Assembly: GCF_029960645.1 (NCBI RefSeq)
Contig: NZ_JASBQY010000006.1
Location: forward strand, 142,890 to 206,889
Reading direction: 5' to 3'
DNA from: Arthrobacter sp. AL12
GTDB taxonomy: Bacteria > Actinomycetota > Actinomycetes > Actinomycetales > Micrococcaceae
DNA: 64,000 nucleotides
Shown: positions 16,417 to 25,169 of the stretch, one piece after another
How the letters are laid out: each line of letters begins with the position of its first letter
Numbering within the stretch: position 1 is the first letter of the stretch
Program-made: the position numbers and the translations under genes
The notes under the pieces: generated by a model
Seen by the model: the letters and a program-made list of their open reading frames with translations, nothing else
Told to the model about the DNA's origin: nothing
The model's database searches: none

Positions 16417-17061
16417 ATGACTTCATCCTCCATCGACGGCTTTGTTGACCGGCTCGCGGCTGTGCCGACAGGGCCGGGGTGCAACAACTTCTTCGACCAC
16501 ACCGTGCCGGGAAATGCCCAGCGCCGCCAGAACCTGGCGATTTACCTGCGGGAAATGCAGGACCGCTCCCCGAAGGTGCTACTGCTGGGGGAAGCCCCGG
16601 GCTTCAGGGGCATGAGGATCACCGGAGTCCCCTTCACCAACCGCACCATGTTCGAGGGTCCCGCCAACGGGTTCGGGCTGTTCGGGCCCGGAAAGGGCTA
16701 CGTCCTGCCCGCGGAAGCTGCCGGGGTGGCGGCGGAGCCGACGGCCACGGTGATGTGGGCGGTGCTGGCCGAGCTGGACTTCCTGCCCCTGCTCTGGAGT
16801 GCCTGCCCGTGGCATACCCATGTGCCCGGGCGGCCGCTGTCCAACCGCACCCCATCGGCCTCCGAAGCAGACCTGGGAAGCCCGTTTTGGCAGGCGCTGA
16901 CGGAGGTGTTTCACATCGAAACGGTGGTGGCCGTGGGGAACGTGGCGCACCGCAGCCTGCAGCGGAGCGGCCTGGACGTGCCGAAAATCAGGCATCCCGC
17001 CCACGGCGGCCGGGCCGGTTTCAAGCGGGGGCTGGAAGAGCTGTTCGTCCCCTCCCGCTGA
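16417..17061 (+). CDS. Uracil-DNA glycosylase superfamily protein
   Basis: A 214-residue UDG-fold protein with the first motif as VLLLGEAPGFRGMRITGVPFTNR, the aromatic/substrate region WSACPWHTHVPG and a late VVAVGNVAHRSLQ followed by IRHPAHGG (the HP motif equivalent). Family 4/5 UDGs carry iron-sulfur cysteines that I do not see here, so catalytic specificity is open. It lies about 70 bp after the aldo/keto reductase gene on the same strand. Confidence 0.72.
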   Translation: MTSSSIDGFVDRLAAVPTGPGCNNFFDHTVPGNAQRRQNLAIYLREMQDRSPKVLLLGEAPGFRGMRITGVPFTNRTMFEGPANGFGLFGPGKGYVLPAEAAGVAAEPTATVMWAVLAELDFLPLLWSACPWHTHVPGRPLSNRTPSASEADLGSPFWQALTEVFHIETVVAVGNVAHRSLQRSGLDVPKIRHPAHGGRAGFKRGLEELFVPSR

Positions 17062-17085
17062 ATCCCCAGCGCGGTGCGCCTGGCC

Positions 17086-17712
17086 CTAATCGAGGAGGTG
17101 CAGCTGGTCGGGGGAGTCGAGGTCCTCGCCGCCGGAGAGGTCGCTGCAGTCCACAAGGTCGATCAGCTCCGGGTGGGCCTGGAGAAAGAAGCGTGCCCCG
17201 GCGTCGCCCGCTGCCGTTTCCACAGCCTCAGCGCGGAGGCCGGCGTCCAGAAGCAGCGGATGTCCCCGCTGCAGCTTCCCTTCCGGGCCGCGGTAGGCGG
17301 CCGCCGTCACGCGGGCGGGCCGGTGGGATGCCAGCAGGCGGGCGACGGTCGCAGCCGTGAGCCCGGGCTGGTCCACCAGCGCGATGAGCACATGGTCCCC
17401 CGGGGCGGCCGCGGCGACTCCGAGCCGGAAGGAGCTGCCCATCCCGCCGGCCCAGTCCGGGTTGTCGATGACCCGGTGCCGGCTGAGGTCGGTGCCGGCG
17501 CGGACGGCTGCCGCGTCCGCGCCGAGCACCGCCACCACTTCCTGGCAGCCGCCCGCGAGCAGCACGTCCGCCAGCACCTCCACAAGCGTGCGGCCGCGGA
17601 ACCGGAGCAGCGCCTTGGGCCCGAGCCCCAGCCGCGTCCCGGCGCCGGCGGCCAGCAGCACCGCCGTCGTGCGTGGTGCCCGGCTCTGGCTCGGTGCTCC
17701 GCTGTCGCTCAT
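17086..17712 (-). CDS. MobA/MocA-like molybdenum cofactor nucleotidyltransferase
   Basis: A 208-residue NTP-transferase fold enzyme with the N-terminal nucleotide loop VLLAAGAGTRLGLGPKALLRF and the metal motif in ALVDQPGLTA. MocA attaches CMP to molybdopterin for xanthine dehydrogenase-type enzymes, which fits the xanthine dehydrogenase genes 1.7 kb away. It is convergent with the UDG-like gene, with a 24-bp gap. MobA (GMP) cannot be excluded by sequence, but context favours the MocA/PucB type. Confidence 0.8.
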   Translation of the reverse strand: MSDSGAPSQSRAPRTTAVLLAAGAGTRLGLGPKALLRFRGRTLVEVLADVLLAGGCQEVVAVLGADAAAVRAGTDLSRHRVIDNPDWAGGMGSSFRLGVAAAAPGDHVLIALVDQPGLTAATVARLLASHRPARVTAAAYRGPEGKLQRGHPLLLDAGLRAEAVETAAGDAGARFFLQAHPELIDLVDCSDLSGGEDLDSPDQLHLLD

Positions 17713-17735
17713 CTGCCCACCCTAACGCCGCGGCG

Positions 17736-17862
17736 TCAGGCCTCGCCCCCGGTTCCGCCGGTGGTCCCGGCGTTGACGTCCAGGAGCTTGTAGCGGTCCA
17801 TCGCATCGGCGGGCACGCCGCCGTCGATCTCGCCCCGCGCGGTCAGCCGCTCCAGGGTCTGA
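17736..17862 (-). pseudogene. Orphan C-terminal coding fragment of unknown origin
   Basis: One frame reads QTLERLTARGEIDGGVP then ADAMDRYKLLDVNAG and a Gly/Thr tail before TGA at 17736. It looks like the end of a real protein: helical, charged, with good codon usage. There is no start, ribosome site or matching upstream sequence before the HIU hydrolase gene ends at 17950. I do not recognise the family. Confidence 0.3.
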
Positions 17863-17949
17863 CCCCGCGTTGCAGTTGTGATTGTGGAAAAGGCCCGCGG
17901 CGGCGCCGGGGGCCCTTCTCGCCTGGCGCGTGCTGCAGGTTTGCGGCGC

Positions 17950-18291
17950 TTAGCTTCCCCGGTAGGTGGAGTAGGCGAACGGGCTCAGCAGCAGCGGCAC
18001 GTGGTAGTGCCCCTCGGACTCGACGACGCCAAAGGTGAGGGTGACTTCGGGAAAGAACGTGTCGGTGCCACTGGCGGCGAAGTACTTGCCCGTGTCGAAG
18101 GCCAGACGGTAGGTGCCTGTCGGCAGCCGGTCGGGCCCCAGTTGTTTGATGCGCCCGTCCGCGTCGGTGGCGCCCTCGGCGATCTGGACCCAGCGTTCGC
18201 CGTCGAGCAGGTGGAGGGTGACCGGGACGTCCGCCGCTGGCTTGCCGGAACCGGTGTCGAGTACATGGGTGGTGACGTGGGACATGCTCAT
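17950..18291 (-). CDS. 5-hydroxyisourate hydrolase (transthyretin-like)
   Basis: Hydrolyses 5-hydroxyisourate, the uricase product, to OHCU. The 113-residue protein has the N-terminal family motif HVTTHVLDTGSGKPA with an active-site His, the middle GTYRLAFDTGKYFA and the diagnostic C-terminal tetrapeptide YRGS. Its ATG overlaps the stop of the OHCU decarboxylase gene by 4 bp, so the two consecutive steps are made from one message. Confidence 0.95.
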   Translation of the reverse strand: MSMSHVTTHVLDTGSGKPAADVPVTLHLLDGERWVQIAEGATDADGRIKQLGPDRLPTGTYRLAFDTGKYFAASGTDTFFPEVTLTFGVVESEGHYHVPLLLSPFAYSTYRGS

Positions 18292-18785
18292 TTTTCCATC
18301 AGTCCTTCGAGCCGGAGCACCGCGATTTCCCGCAGTTGCTGGCCAATGATTGCCTGTTCTTCCTCGGGTGTATGGCCGAGCCTGGTATTGAGTGCGGCCA
18401 GGATTTCCTTGCTACTGCGGCCGGCTGCCCGAATCAGGAACACCTGCCCGAACTTCGCTTCGTAGGCATGGTTGCCTTCCGCCAGGGCTACCGCGAGGGC
18501 CGCGTCGGCCTCGCCGAGCCCGGCCTGTTCCGACTGGGAAAGCCTGGCCTCCGCGCTGTTTCCCCGGGCCCGCTCGCCGATCCGCGGGTGGTGGGCGAGT
18601 GCCGCCTCGATCTCTGAGGGCGTGAACGGGTCGGCCGCGGCGCGGCCTGCCTCCAGAAGTGCTTCGAGGCCGGGATAGGGCCGCGCGTCGGCCAGGGCGT
18701 CGATCCAGCGCTGGATGTCCAGGCAGGGCCGCAGGGCATCGGCGGCCTCCGTGCGGCTGGCCGCGTTGAACTGTTCAAGGTGCAT
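18288..18785 (-). CDS. uraD: 2-oxo-4-hydroxy-4-carboxy-5-ureidoimidazoline decarboxylase
   Basis: Decarboxylates OHCU to (S)-allantoin, the third step after uricase and HIU hydrolase. The 165 residues are all-helical, with the catalytic His in ALAHHPRIGE and the substrate-binding FGQVFLIRAAGRSSKEIL. AGGACTTGCCTC precedes the ATG. It is first in a two-gene operon, with paired boxes 61-96 bp upstream. Confidence 0.93.
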   Translation of the reverse strand: MHLEQFNAASRTEAADALRPCLDIQRWIDALADARPYPGLEALLEAGRAAADPFTPSEIEAALAHHPRIGERARGNSAEARLSQSEQAGLGEADAALAVALAEGNHAYEAKFGQVFLIRAAGRSSKEILAALNTRLGHTPEEEQAIIGQQLREIAVLRLEGLMEK

Positions 18786-18845
18786 GAGGCAAGTCCTCGC
18801 GTTGTGATGCTGGCATCCACGGTGTGGGGCTATGCGGACGAATCA

Positions 18846-18881
18846 TTCCGCATCATGGAACTGTTATTTCAGCATATGCAA
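18846..18881. promoter_or_regulatory. Paired operator boxes upstream of the uraD operon
   Basis: The best pair in the window: 18846-18860 (TTCCGCATCATGGAA) and 18867-18881 (TTTCAGCATATGCAA), with centres 21 bp apart. They define the consensus TTYCR-N5-TGSAA. Confidence 0.75.
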
Positions 18882-19041
18882 AAAGTGAACCGCACCCGCC
18901 TGCCGGTGTCAACTTCCCGGTAGGCGGCCGACGGCTGAGAGCCTTTCGGAGCGCCCCAGGGTGCAGGCGAAGCGGCCCGGAAGCGATCCGCTCCCCACGT
19001 TAGTGTGGGACGAAGCCGATCCACGGACGAAAGGCAGTGTC

Positions 19042-19299
19042 ATGAGTGATCCGAACGAACCGAGCACCGATCCGGCCGGCCAGCGGGGGCCCGGCGACCC
19101 GGACGCCGTCGAGTCCCGAGAGGCCGTCGAAGTCCGCCAGCCGCATGCCGAACCCGGCCAGGCCGGCAACATCCGCGAGGAACAATTGACCCAGGCCGCG
19201 GGAACGGTGCCCGCCGCATACGTCGGATCCGGCGACCCCGAGGCGGAGGAGAAGCCGGAAGACGCCGCCGACGCCGGCATGTGGGACGACGAAACCTAG
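19042..19299 (+). CDS. Acidic, disordered small protein, unknown function
   Basis: An 85-residue protein from ATG 19042 with GAAAGG upstream. It is rich in Asp, Glu, Pro and Gly with no hydrophobic core (MSDPNEPSTDPAGQ..GMWDDET), so it is probably soluble and disordered. It stands alone between the uraD operon and a hairpin element. No family is recognised. Confidence 0.65.
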   Translation: MSDPNEPSTDPAGQRGPGDPDAVESREAVEVRQPHAEPGQAGNIREEQLTQAAGTVPAAYVGSGDPEAEEKPEDAADAGMWDDET

Positions 19300-19394
19300 A
19301 CTCCAGGCCCTGCGGCCGGGTGACAGCGGGTTCGTAGCTCCGGCATGGCTGGCGCGGCTGGGCATCGTCGTTGATGCGTCCTGCGGTCCGGCGG

Positions 19395-19471
19395 TCCGGG
19401 GGCACTTTGCGGCCGCCCGGCGTCGGACTGGCCGACGGCGGCCCTGCGTTGCGTATCAATGTGCCCCCGGA
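19395..19471. repeat. 77-bp nested hairpin element, copy 1
   Basis: Ends in a perfect 11-bp inverted repeat, TCCGGGGGCAC and GTGCCCCCGGA. An inner stem (GGCCGCC..GTCG with CGAC..GGCGGCC) sits within. It aligns without gaps to the copy at 20350-20426 (61 of 77 bases identical by my count). It lies in the 297-bp gap beyond the 3' end of the secreted protein gene, where no other gene is seen. Confidence 0.75.
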
Positions 19472-19596
19472 CGGCAGGGGGCGAACCCGGACGGCACCCC
19501 GAGGCGGCACATCACCCCAAAGTTCCCGGGGCAAGAGGGAGCCAGAGGACAGGTCCCCTGGCTCGGTGCACGGTCGCACGGACCGCTAGATGATCA

Positions 19597-20094
19597 CTAG
19601 TGGATCCTGGCCACCTCGCTCTTTTCCCAGCGGGTCCAATCGGACCAATTGTCGCCGTTGCCGCTACGGACGCGGAAGGAAACGAGTTGGTAGACCTCCT
19701 CGCGGCCTGGGCCGTTCCACACGTGGTCGTAACTGTGAATCCTCACGGCGTCGTTATGGCGATCGAAGGACTTCCAGAACGTGGACCTGCCGAGGAAATC
19801 ATCGTGCCTGCCGCGATCATTCTCAAAGCGCAACTGCCGGATCTGCACGGTTTTGTTGCCGTTGCAGTCCACATGGATCCGGAAGTCCACTGTGGTTCGG
19901 TCTCCACCCCTGCGCCAGTTGTCTTGCTTGACGGGCTTCAGCGGATCCACTGTGCAGCCGCGTTCGGAGGTTGACGCAACGGCCGGCCCGGCCGCTGCAA
20001 TGGGTCCCCCGATGAGTCCCAGGGCGACAGCAGGGATCAGTGCGAACCTGGCCGCCCGGGAGTGGGTCTTTCTTGGTGAGTTGGTGATGGACAT
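19597..20094 (-). CDS. Secreted protein with two cysteines, function unknown
   Basis: A 165-residue protein with a Sec signal peptide: a basic N-region, then the hydrophobic run FALIPAVALGLIGGPIAAAG and an Ala-X-Ala site near residue 40. The mature part is polar, Arg/Asp/Asn-rich, with two Cys (RGCTVDP and HVDCNGN) that could form a disulfide and aromatic strands such as VYQLVSFRVRSGNGDNW. No domain is recognised. It is bracketed by the two 77-bp hairpin elements. Confidence 0.75.
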   Translation of the reverse strand: MSITNSPRKTHSRAARFALIPAVALGLIGGPIAAAGPAVASTSERGCTVDPLKPVKQDNWRRGGDRTTVDFRIHVDCNGNKTVQIRQLRFENDRGRHDDFLGRSTFWKSFDRHNDAVRIHSYDHVWNGPGREEVYQLVSFRVRSGNGDNWSDWTRWEKSEVARIH

Positions 20095-20349
20095 TGTCTT
20101 GGTTCTTCTGCTTGGAGGTGCGAATCTGTAGGTTTGGACAGCGTCTGCCCGCCATCATCGCGCCGCGGTAGAGCTGCAAATCAGGCGGCGGCAGTCCGTT
20201 GCAGTTGAATTAGCTCGCCCGTACTCTGCGGGGAGTCCGGCCGGCGTCCGCTCCTGGTATGCGGGACCCGGTGCTTTAATCCTCCGTCTGCCGCGTCCCA
20301 AGATCAATAGGCGCAGTTCCGGGCTGACCAGCGGTATTCCCCCAGGCGG

Positions 20350-20426
20350 CCCGGGGCCACTTTGGGCCGGGCCGGCGTCGAAATGGACGACGCCGGCCCG
20401 GCGTTTCGTGCCAAGGTGCCCCCGGG
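20350..20426. repeat. 77-bp nested hairpin element, copy 2
   Basis: The outer arms (20350-20365 and 20411-20426) pair with two mismatches. The inner arms, GCCGGGCCGGCGTCG (20366-20380) and CGACGCCGGCCCGGC (20388-20402), pair perfectly. Same length as copy 1 and the same 5' flank GGCGG. The rest of the 20095-20540 gap holds only the upstream region of the secreted protein gene and no further gene. Confidence 0.75.
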
Positions 20427-20540
20427 TGGCACAAGCTCGCCCAGGGTTGAGCCAAGCCGTGCCCCGGGCGGCAGAGGCTGGCTTGGGACTGTGCCTGAGT
20501 GCCTCCGGCCGGGCCCCCGAGCGTCCCCGGCCGGCCGGGG

Positions 20541-21821
<1,281 letters not shown>

Positions 21822-21838
21822 TCACGGCCTCCCGTGAG

Positions 21839-21895
21839 CGCCCTCCGCGCTGGCGCCCTCCGCGCTGGCGCCCCCGCGCTGGCGCCCCCGCGCTG
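21839..21895. repeat. Four ~15-bp GC-rich tandem repeats
   Basis: Units related to GCGCCCTCCGCGCTG are repeated head to tail, the later two one base shorter. The array lies just beyond the 3' end of the beta-lactamase-like gene. Confidence 0.7.
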
Positions 21896-21918
21896 ACGCG
21901 CCGCGCGGGCCGCCGGCC

Positions 21919-22845
21919 TTACTCCAGCAGCGCCTTCGTGACCACACCCGTCAGATCATGGATCATGGCCAGGCGCTTCTCGCTCCCGCCGTCCTCGCCC
22001 CAGCTGTAGATGGTCAGCGCGTAGGACCGGTCGCCGGAGCTCAGGATCGCCGCGTCGTGGAGGTAACCGTCCAGCTGGCCGTACTTGTGCTGCACCGTGA
22101 TGCCCGGGCCGACCGCCGCCGGAATGAGCCGTTCGTTGTTCGTCTGCTGCATGTAGCCGAGCAGCTCCTGCGTGTGCTCCGCGTTGAGCAGCTTGCCCGT
22201 AGACAGCTGTTTGAGCAGGTCCGCCATCTCGCCCGGGGTCAGCAGGTTCTGCTCCGGGTCGTAGCTGATCCCGATCGACGCGGCGTACTCGATCAGCCTT
22301 GGGTAGCCGATGTCCTGCATCAGCAACAGCCAGGCGTCGTTGCTGCTCGCATTGACCATCGCCTGGATCTGGAACGCGGCGTTGTAGCTCCCCAGCGGGA
22401 CGTCCAGCGTCTTCTCGCCGGCCTCCACCAGACGGTAGTAGGCGGCCGCCGTGAGGATCTTGGCGGTGCTGGCGGCCACAAACTCGGACCCGTCACCGTA
22501 GCCGCGCGGCTCCCCGCCGTGCGTGTCGGCGAGGACGACGCCGATCCGGTAGTCGGGGTTTTCGGCCAGGACCCGCCGCACCTCGGCGTCGAGGGCGTCG
22601 AGGTCGACGGCGGCCCGCGGGGCGTCCGCCGCCGGGGTCTCGGCCGCGGGCTTTTCCACCTGCTGGTCCTGCCACAGGTCCTCCGGGCCGGCGAGGAAGT
22701 CCGTCCCGGGAACCGGCCCGGTGCGGACGACGGCGAGGGTCACCATGCCCACCAGCAGCAGGGCCGTGGCCGCCCAGACCAGGAGCAGCTTTGCCCGGGC
22801 GGTGAGGGACTTGGCGGCCGGACGCGAGGGTCCCGAGGTGTTCAT
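21919..22845 (-). CDS. Class A beta-lactamase-like membrane-anchored serine hydrolase
   Basis: A 308-residue protein with a basic N-terminus and one membrane anchor at about residues 22-42 (LLLVWAATALLLVGMVTLAVV), then a Pro/Ala linker and a beta-lactamase fold domain outside the cell. The SxxK nucleophile motif is STAK (EFVAASTAKILTAAAYY). NASSNDAW may serve as the SDN-like element and QHKYGQLDG as the KTG-like strand. Such proteins are penicillin-binding-like or true beta-lactamases; the weak KTG equivalent (KYG) makes strong lactamase activity uncertain. Confidence 0.82.
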   Translation of the reverse strand: MNTSGPSRPAAKSLTARAKLLLVWAATALLLVGMVTLAVVRTGPVPGTDFLAGPEDLWQDQQVEKPAAETPAADAPRAAVDLDALDAEVRRVLAENPDYRIGVVLADTHGGEPRGYGDGSEFVAASTAKILTAAAYYRLVEAGEKTLDVPLGSYNAAFQIQAMVNASSNDAWLLLMQDIGYPRLIEYAASIGISYDPEQNLLTPGEMADLLKQLSTGKLLNAEHTQELLGYMQQTNNERLIPAAVGPGITVQHKYGQLDGYLHDAAILSSGDRSYALTIYSWGEDGGSEKRLAMIHDLTGVVTKALLE

Positions 22846-23039
22846 GGTGCAGGACCTTCCAGGTCAATTGAGGGAGAGGGGTTTCCTGCAATGTATGCCC
22901 GGGGAATGGGCATGTCCAAATGCCGCGCGGGGCAGCGCGAAGGTGAGGGCAAACTCCCAGCCGGAACGGTACCGGACGTGTGACACGGCCCACGGCGGAA
23001 GCCCCATCCGGGGGCTCCGGCACCACTAGGCTGGCAGTT

Positions 23040-23960
23040 ATGCCGAGGAATATAACCGTCAGCCTGCCGGATCCAACCCTGCGGGAGTACCTTCAGCCCC
23101 ACCCCGACGTCACTCTCCTGGAGTGGGACCTCACCGGGGAACCGCCGCGGCCGCGCCTCGACATCGTGGTCCAGCCCTATATGGGCAGCACGGAGGTCCT
23201 GCGCGCTCTGGAAGCGGTGGACACCGGGCTCGTGCAGAGCCAGTCGATCGGGTACGACGGCGTCGCGGACTCGCTGCCGCCAGATCGGGTGTTCGCCAAC
23301 GCCGCGGGCGTCCACGAAACGTCCACCGCCGAACTGACCCTTGCCCTGATCCTGGCCAGCCAGCGCGAGTTCCCGCGGCTGCTGCAGAACCAGCAGGAGG
23401 GCCGCTGGGAGACCCGGCCCACCGCCAGCCTCGCGGACCGGCGGATACTGATCGTCGGCTACGGCGGCGTCGGCAAGGCGATTGAGGACCGTCTCCTGCC
23501 CTTCGAAACCACAGTCACCAAGGTGGCCAGCAGGGCACGGACTGACCCGCGCGGCCACGTCCACGGCATCTCGGAACTGCAGACCCTGCTGCCGGAACAC
23601 GACATCGTCATCGTGGGCGTTCCGCTCAGCGACGCCACCCGCCACCTCATCGACGACGCCTTCCTGGCGGCCATGCCCGACGGCGCCCTGGTCGTCAACG
23701 TCGCCCGCGGAGCGGTCGCGGACACCGACGCCCTGGTGAAGCACACCGGCACCGGCCGGATCCGGGCCGCCCTGGACGTCACCGATCCCGAGCCACTCCC
23801 GCAGGACCACCCGCTGTGGCGTACCCCCGGCGTCATCATCAGCCCGCATGTGGGCGGGGCGAGCTCGGCCATGCGACCAAGGATGGGAAAGCTCATACAG
23901 CGGCAGATCGAGCTCATGCTGGCGGGCGAACCGCCGGCGAACGTGGTGCTGAACGGCTAG
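23040..23960 (+). CDS. D-isomer-specific 2-hydroxyacid dehydrogenase
   Basis: A 306-residue NAD-dependent reductase of the D-2-hydroxyacid family. The Rossmann motif is ILIVGYGGVGKAI (about residues 138-150). The catalytic Arg region is VVNVARGAVADTD, the Glu is in DVTDPEPLPQDHPLW and the His in ISPHVGGAS. The N-terminal catalytic half is divergent. The GTTATG start at 23040 is preceded by only a weak ribosome site. Substrate cannot be told; glyoxylate or hydroxypyruvate is possible given the neighbourhood. Confidence 0.88.
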   Translation: MPRNITVSLPDPTLREYLQPHPDVTLLEWDLTGEPPRPRLDIVVQPYMGSTEVLRALEAVDTGLVQSQSIGYDGVADSLPPDRVFANAAGVHETSTAELTLALILASQREFPRLLQNQQEGRWETRPTASLADRRILIVGYGGVGKAIEDRLLPFETTVTKVASRARTDPRGHVHGISELQTLLPEHDIVIVGVPLSDATRHLIDDAFLAAMPDGALVVNVARGAVADTDALVKHTGTGRIRAALDVTDPEPLPQDHPLWRTPGVIISPHVGGASSAMRPRMGKLIQRQIELMLAGEPPANVVLNG

Positions 23961-23997
23961 GCGCCAGGCCGCTAGGAGTGCGTCGCCGTGTTGCCGC

Positions 23998-24020
23998 GCG
24001 GCGTCGTATCGTGACGCCGC
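23998..24020 (+). terminator. Hairpin terminator after 2-hydroxyacid dehydrogenase
   Basis: GCGGCGTC (23998-24005) pairs with GACGCCGC (24013-24020) across a 7-base loop and is followed by TTGTTAA. Confidence 0.65.
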
Positions 24021-24160
24021 TTGTTAAGTGTCGCTGGCGTGATGTTGACACCACGGGCCATCGATACCCTCGAGGCGCCGTCGCTCACGCCCCGGAGGAG
24101 CGCCCCGCCGCGTCGAGTAGCATTGCTCCCAATTGGCCAGCAACGGAAGGAAGTCGTGTC

Positions 24161-24367
24161 ATGCGGTATGTCGTCTTGCAGGTAATTCTCAAAGAAAAAT
24201 TGTGGGGAACCGGTTCGGGCAATCTGACCTCCTTGGAGAAGGCCATCAACGATCAGGCCGCGAAGGGCTTCCGACTCCACACCATAACCACAGCGAGCAG
24301 CGGGAGTAAGGGAATGATCGGCGGCGGTGACCGCATCCAGGCAACGCTGGTGTTCGAGAGCCTCTGA
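24161..24367 (+). CDS. DUF4177 family small protein
   Basis: A 68-residue protein from ATG 24161 with GGAAGGAAG upstream. The pattern MRYVVLQV..LEKAINDQAAKGFRLHTITT..ATLVFESL, a beta-strand, a helix with the AAKGFRLH turn, then two strands, is typical of DUF4177. Function unknown. It is a monocistronic unit on the plus strand. Confidence 0.85.
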   Translation: MRYVVLQVILKEKLWGTGSGNLTSLEKAINDQAAKGFRLHTITTASSGSKGMIGGGDRIQATLVFESL

Positions 24368-24441
24368 TAATCGCATATCGCGAAAGGAGCTGCGGCGTCT
24401 GGATAGCCGGCTCATTCCGAGGAGACAGTTAGCTGTCCTAG

Positions 24442-24579
24442 GTGCCCAGTAAACGATCGTCTTACGGACGCCGGTGCGACAGTTGTTACGGCGTCGAGGT
24501 CGACAACACGCATGGTTCAACAGATGGGTCCGCACACGACATCGCGCGCCAGCTCGCGCTTGAGGCCTTCGCCCGCTAA
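24442..24579 (+). CDS. Possible 45-residue protein with a CxxC motif
   Basis: GTG at 24442 opens a frame reading PSKRSSYGRRCDSCYGVEVD then NTHGSTDGSAHDIARQLALEAFAR. The CDSC pair and the helical tail look like a real protein, but the nearest Shine-Dalgarno (GAGGAG) is about 20 bases away. It may be the intact small gene or the 3' remnant of a longer one. The remainder of the 24368-24773 gap shows no gene. Confidence 0.35.
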   Translation: MPSKRSSYGRRCDSCYGVEVDNTHGSTDGSAHDIARQLALEAFAR

Positions 24580-24773
24580 TGGATCGGCTGGCGGGCATTG
24601 GTTTCGCTTCAACGGCTTGTCCATTGTTTCCGCACCTGAACAGCAATCTGGCATAGCCGAGGTGCTCGATTGGTTGCGTGCCGTGCCGCAGCTCCTGATG
24701 GCTCCCGGAGCTCGTTCAGTCGAGTCTGGGCTTGCGACTGGAGCTAACCGGTCGGCCTTGGTAGCTTCAACCC

Positions 24774-25116
24774 ATGGCCATCAAACTTGAGAACGTCGGT
24801 ATCGCCGTTCGCGACCTCGAAGCAACAATCGCCTTTTTCACCGAGCTCGGGCTCACGGTCGTCGGCCGTGACACGGTCAGCGGCGAGTGGACCGCCCCAA
24901 ACGAACGAGTCGAACCCAACTCGTCCCAATGACATCGGCATGCACCGCGTGGCCTTCTCGGTCGACGACATCGACGTAGCCCTTGAGATAGCTGCGAAGC
25001 ACGGATGCCATCCGCTGCGCGGCGTGGCGACCTACCGCGACGAATACAAACTCACGTACCTCCGCGGTCCCAGCGGAATCATTGTGATGCTCGCCGAGAA
25101 TCTCAAGAAAGACTGA
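24774..25116 (+). pseudogene. Broken VOC (glyoxalase/bleomycin resistance) family gene
   Basis: ATG 24774 reads MAIKLENVGIAVRDLEATIA and on through GLTVVGRDTVSGEWT, the N-terminal VOC strand-helix. It then runs out of frame to a TGA at 24930-24932. The +1 frame picks up IGMHRVAFSVDDIDVALEIA, KHGCHPLRGVATY and YLRGPSGIIVMLAENLKKD, the C-terminal VOC half, to 25116. About 30-40 middle codons that should carry the first metal His are missing. An internal deletion with frameshift explains both halves. Confidence 0.85.
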
Positions 25117-25169
25117 CAGCCGGATCGGCCTCAGGCTGCCTTGTTCACGGCGCTTGAGAGTGCTGGGGC

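Noticed and set aside
19602..19616. ACTAGTGGATCC-like string resembling a cloning-vector polylinker
   Set aside because: It lies inside and just past the stop of the secreted protein gene and reads as ordinary codons (ARIH-stop); no other vector sequence is present.
24161..24660. A prophage or integrated element around the small genes
   Set aside because: No integrase, tRNA, att-like duplication or phage genes are seen; a lower GC patch and two small genes are not enough.
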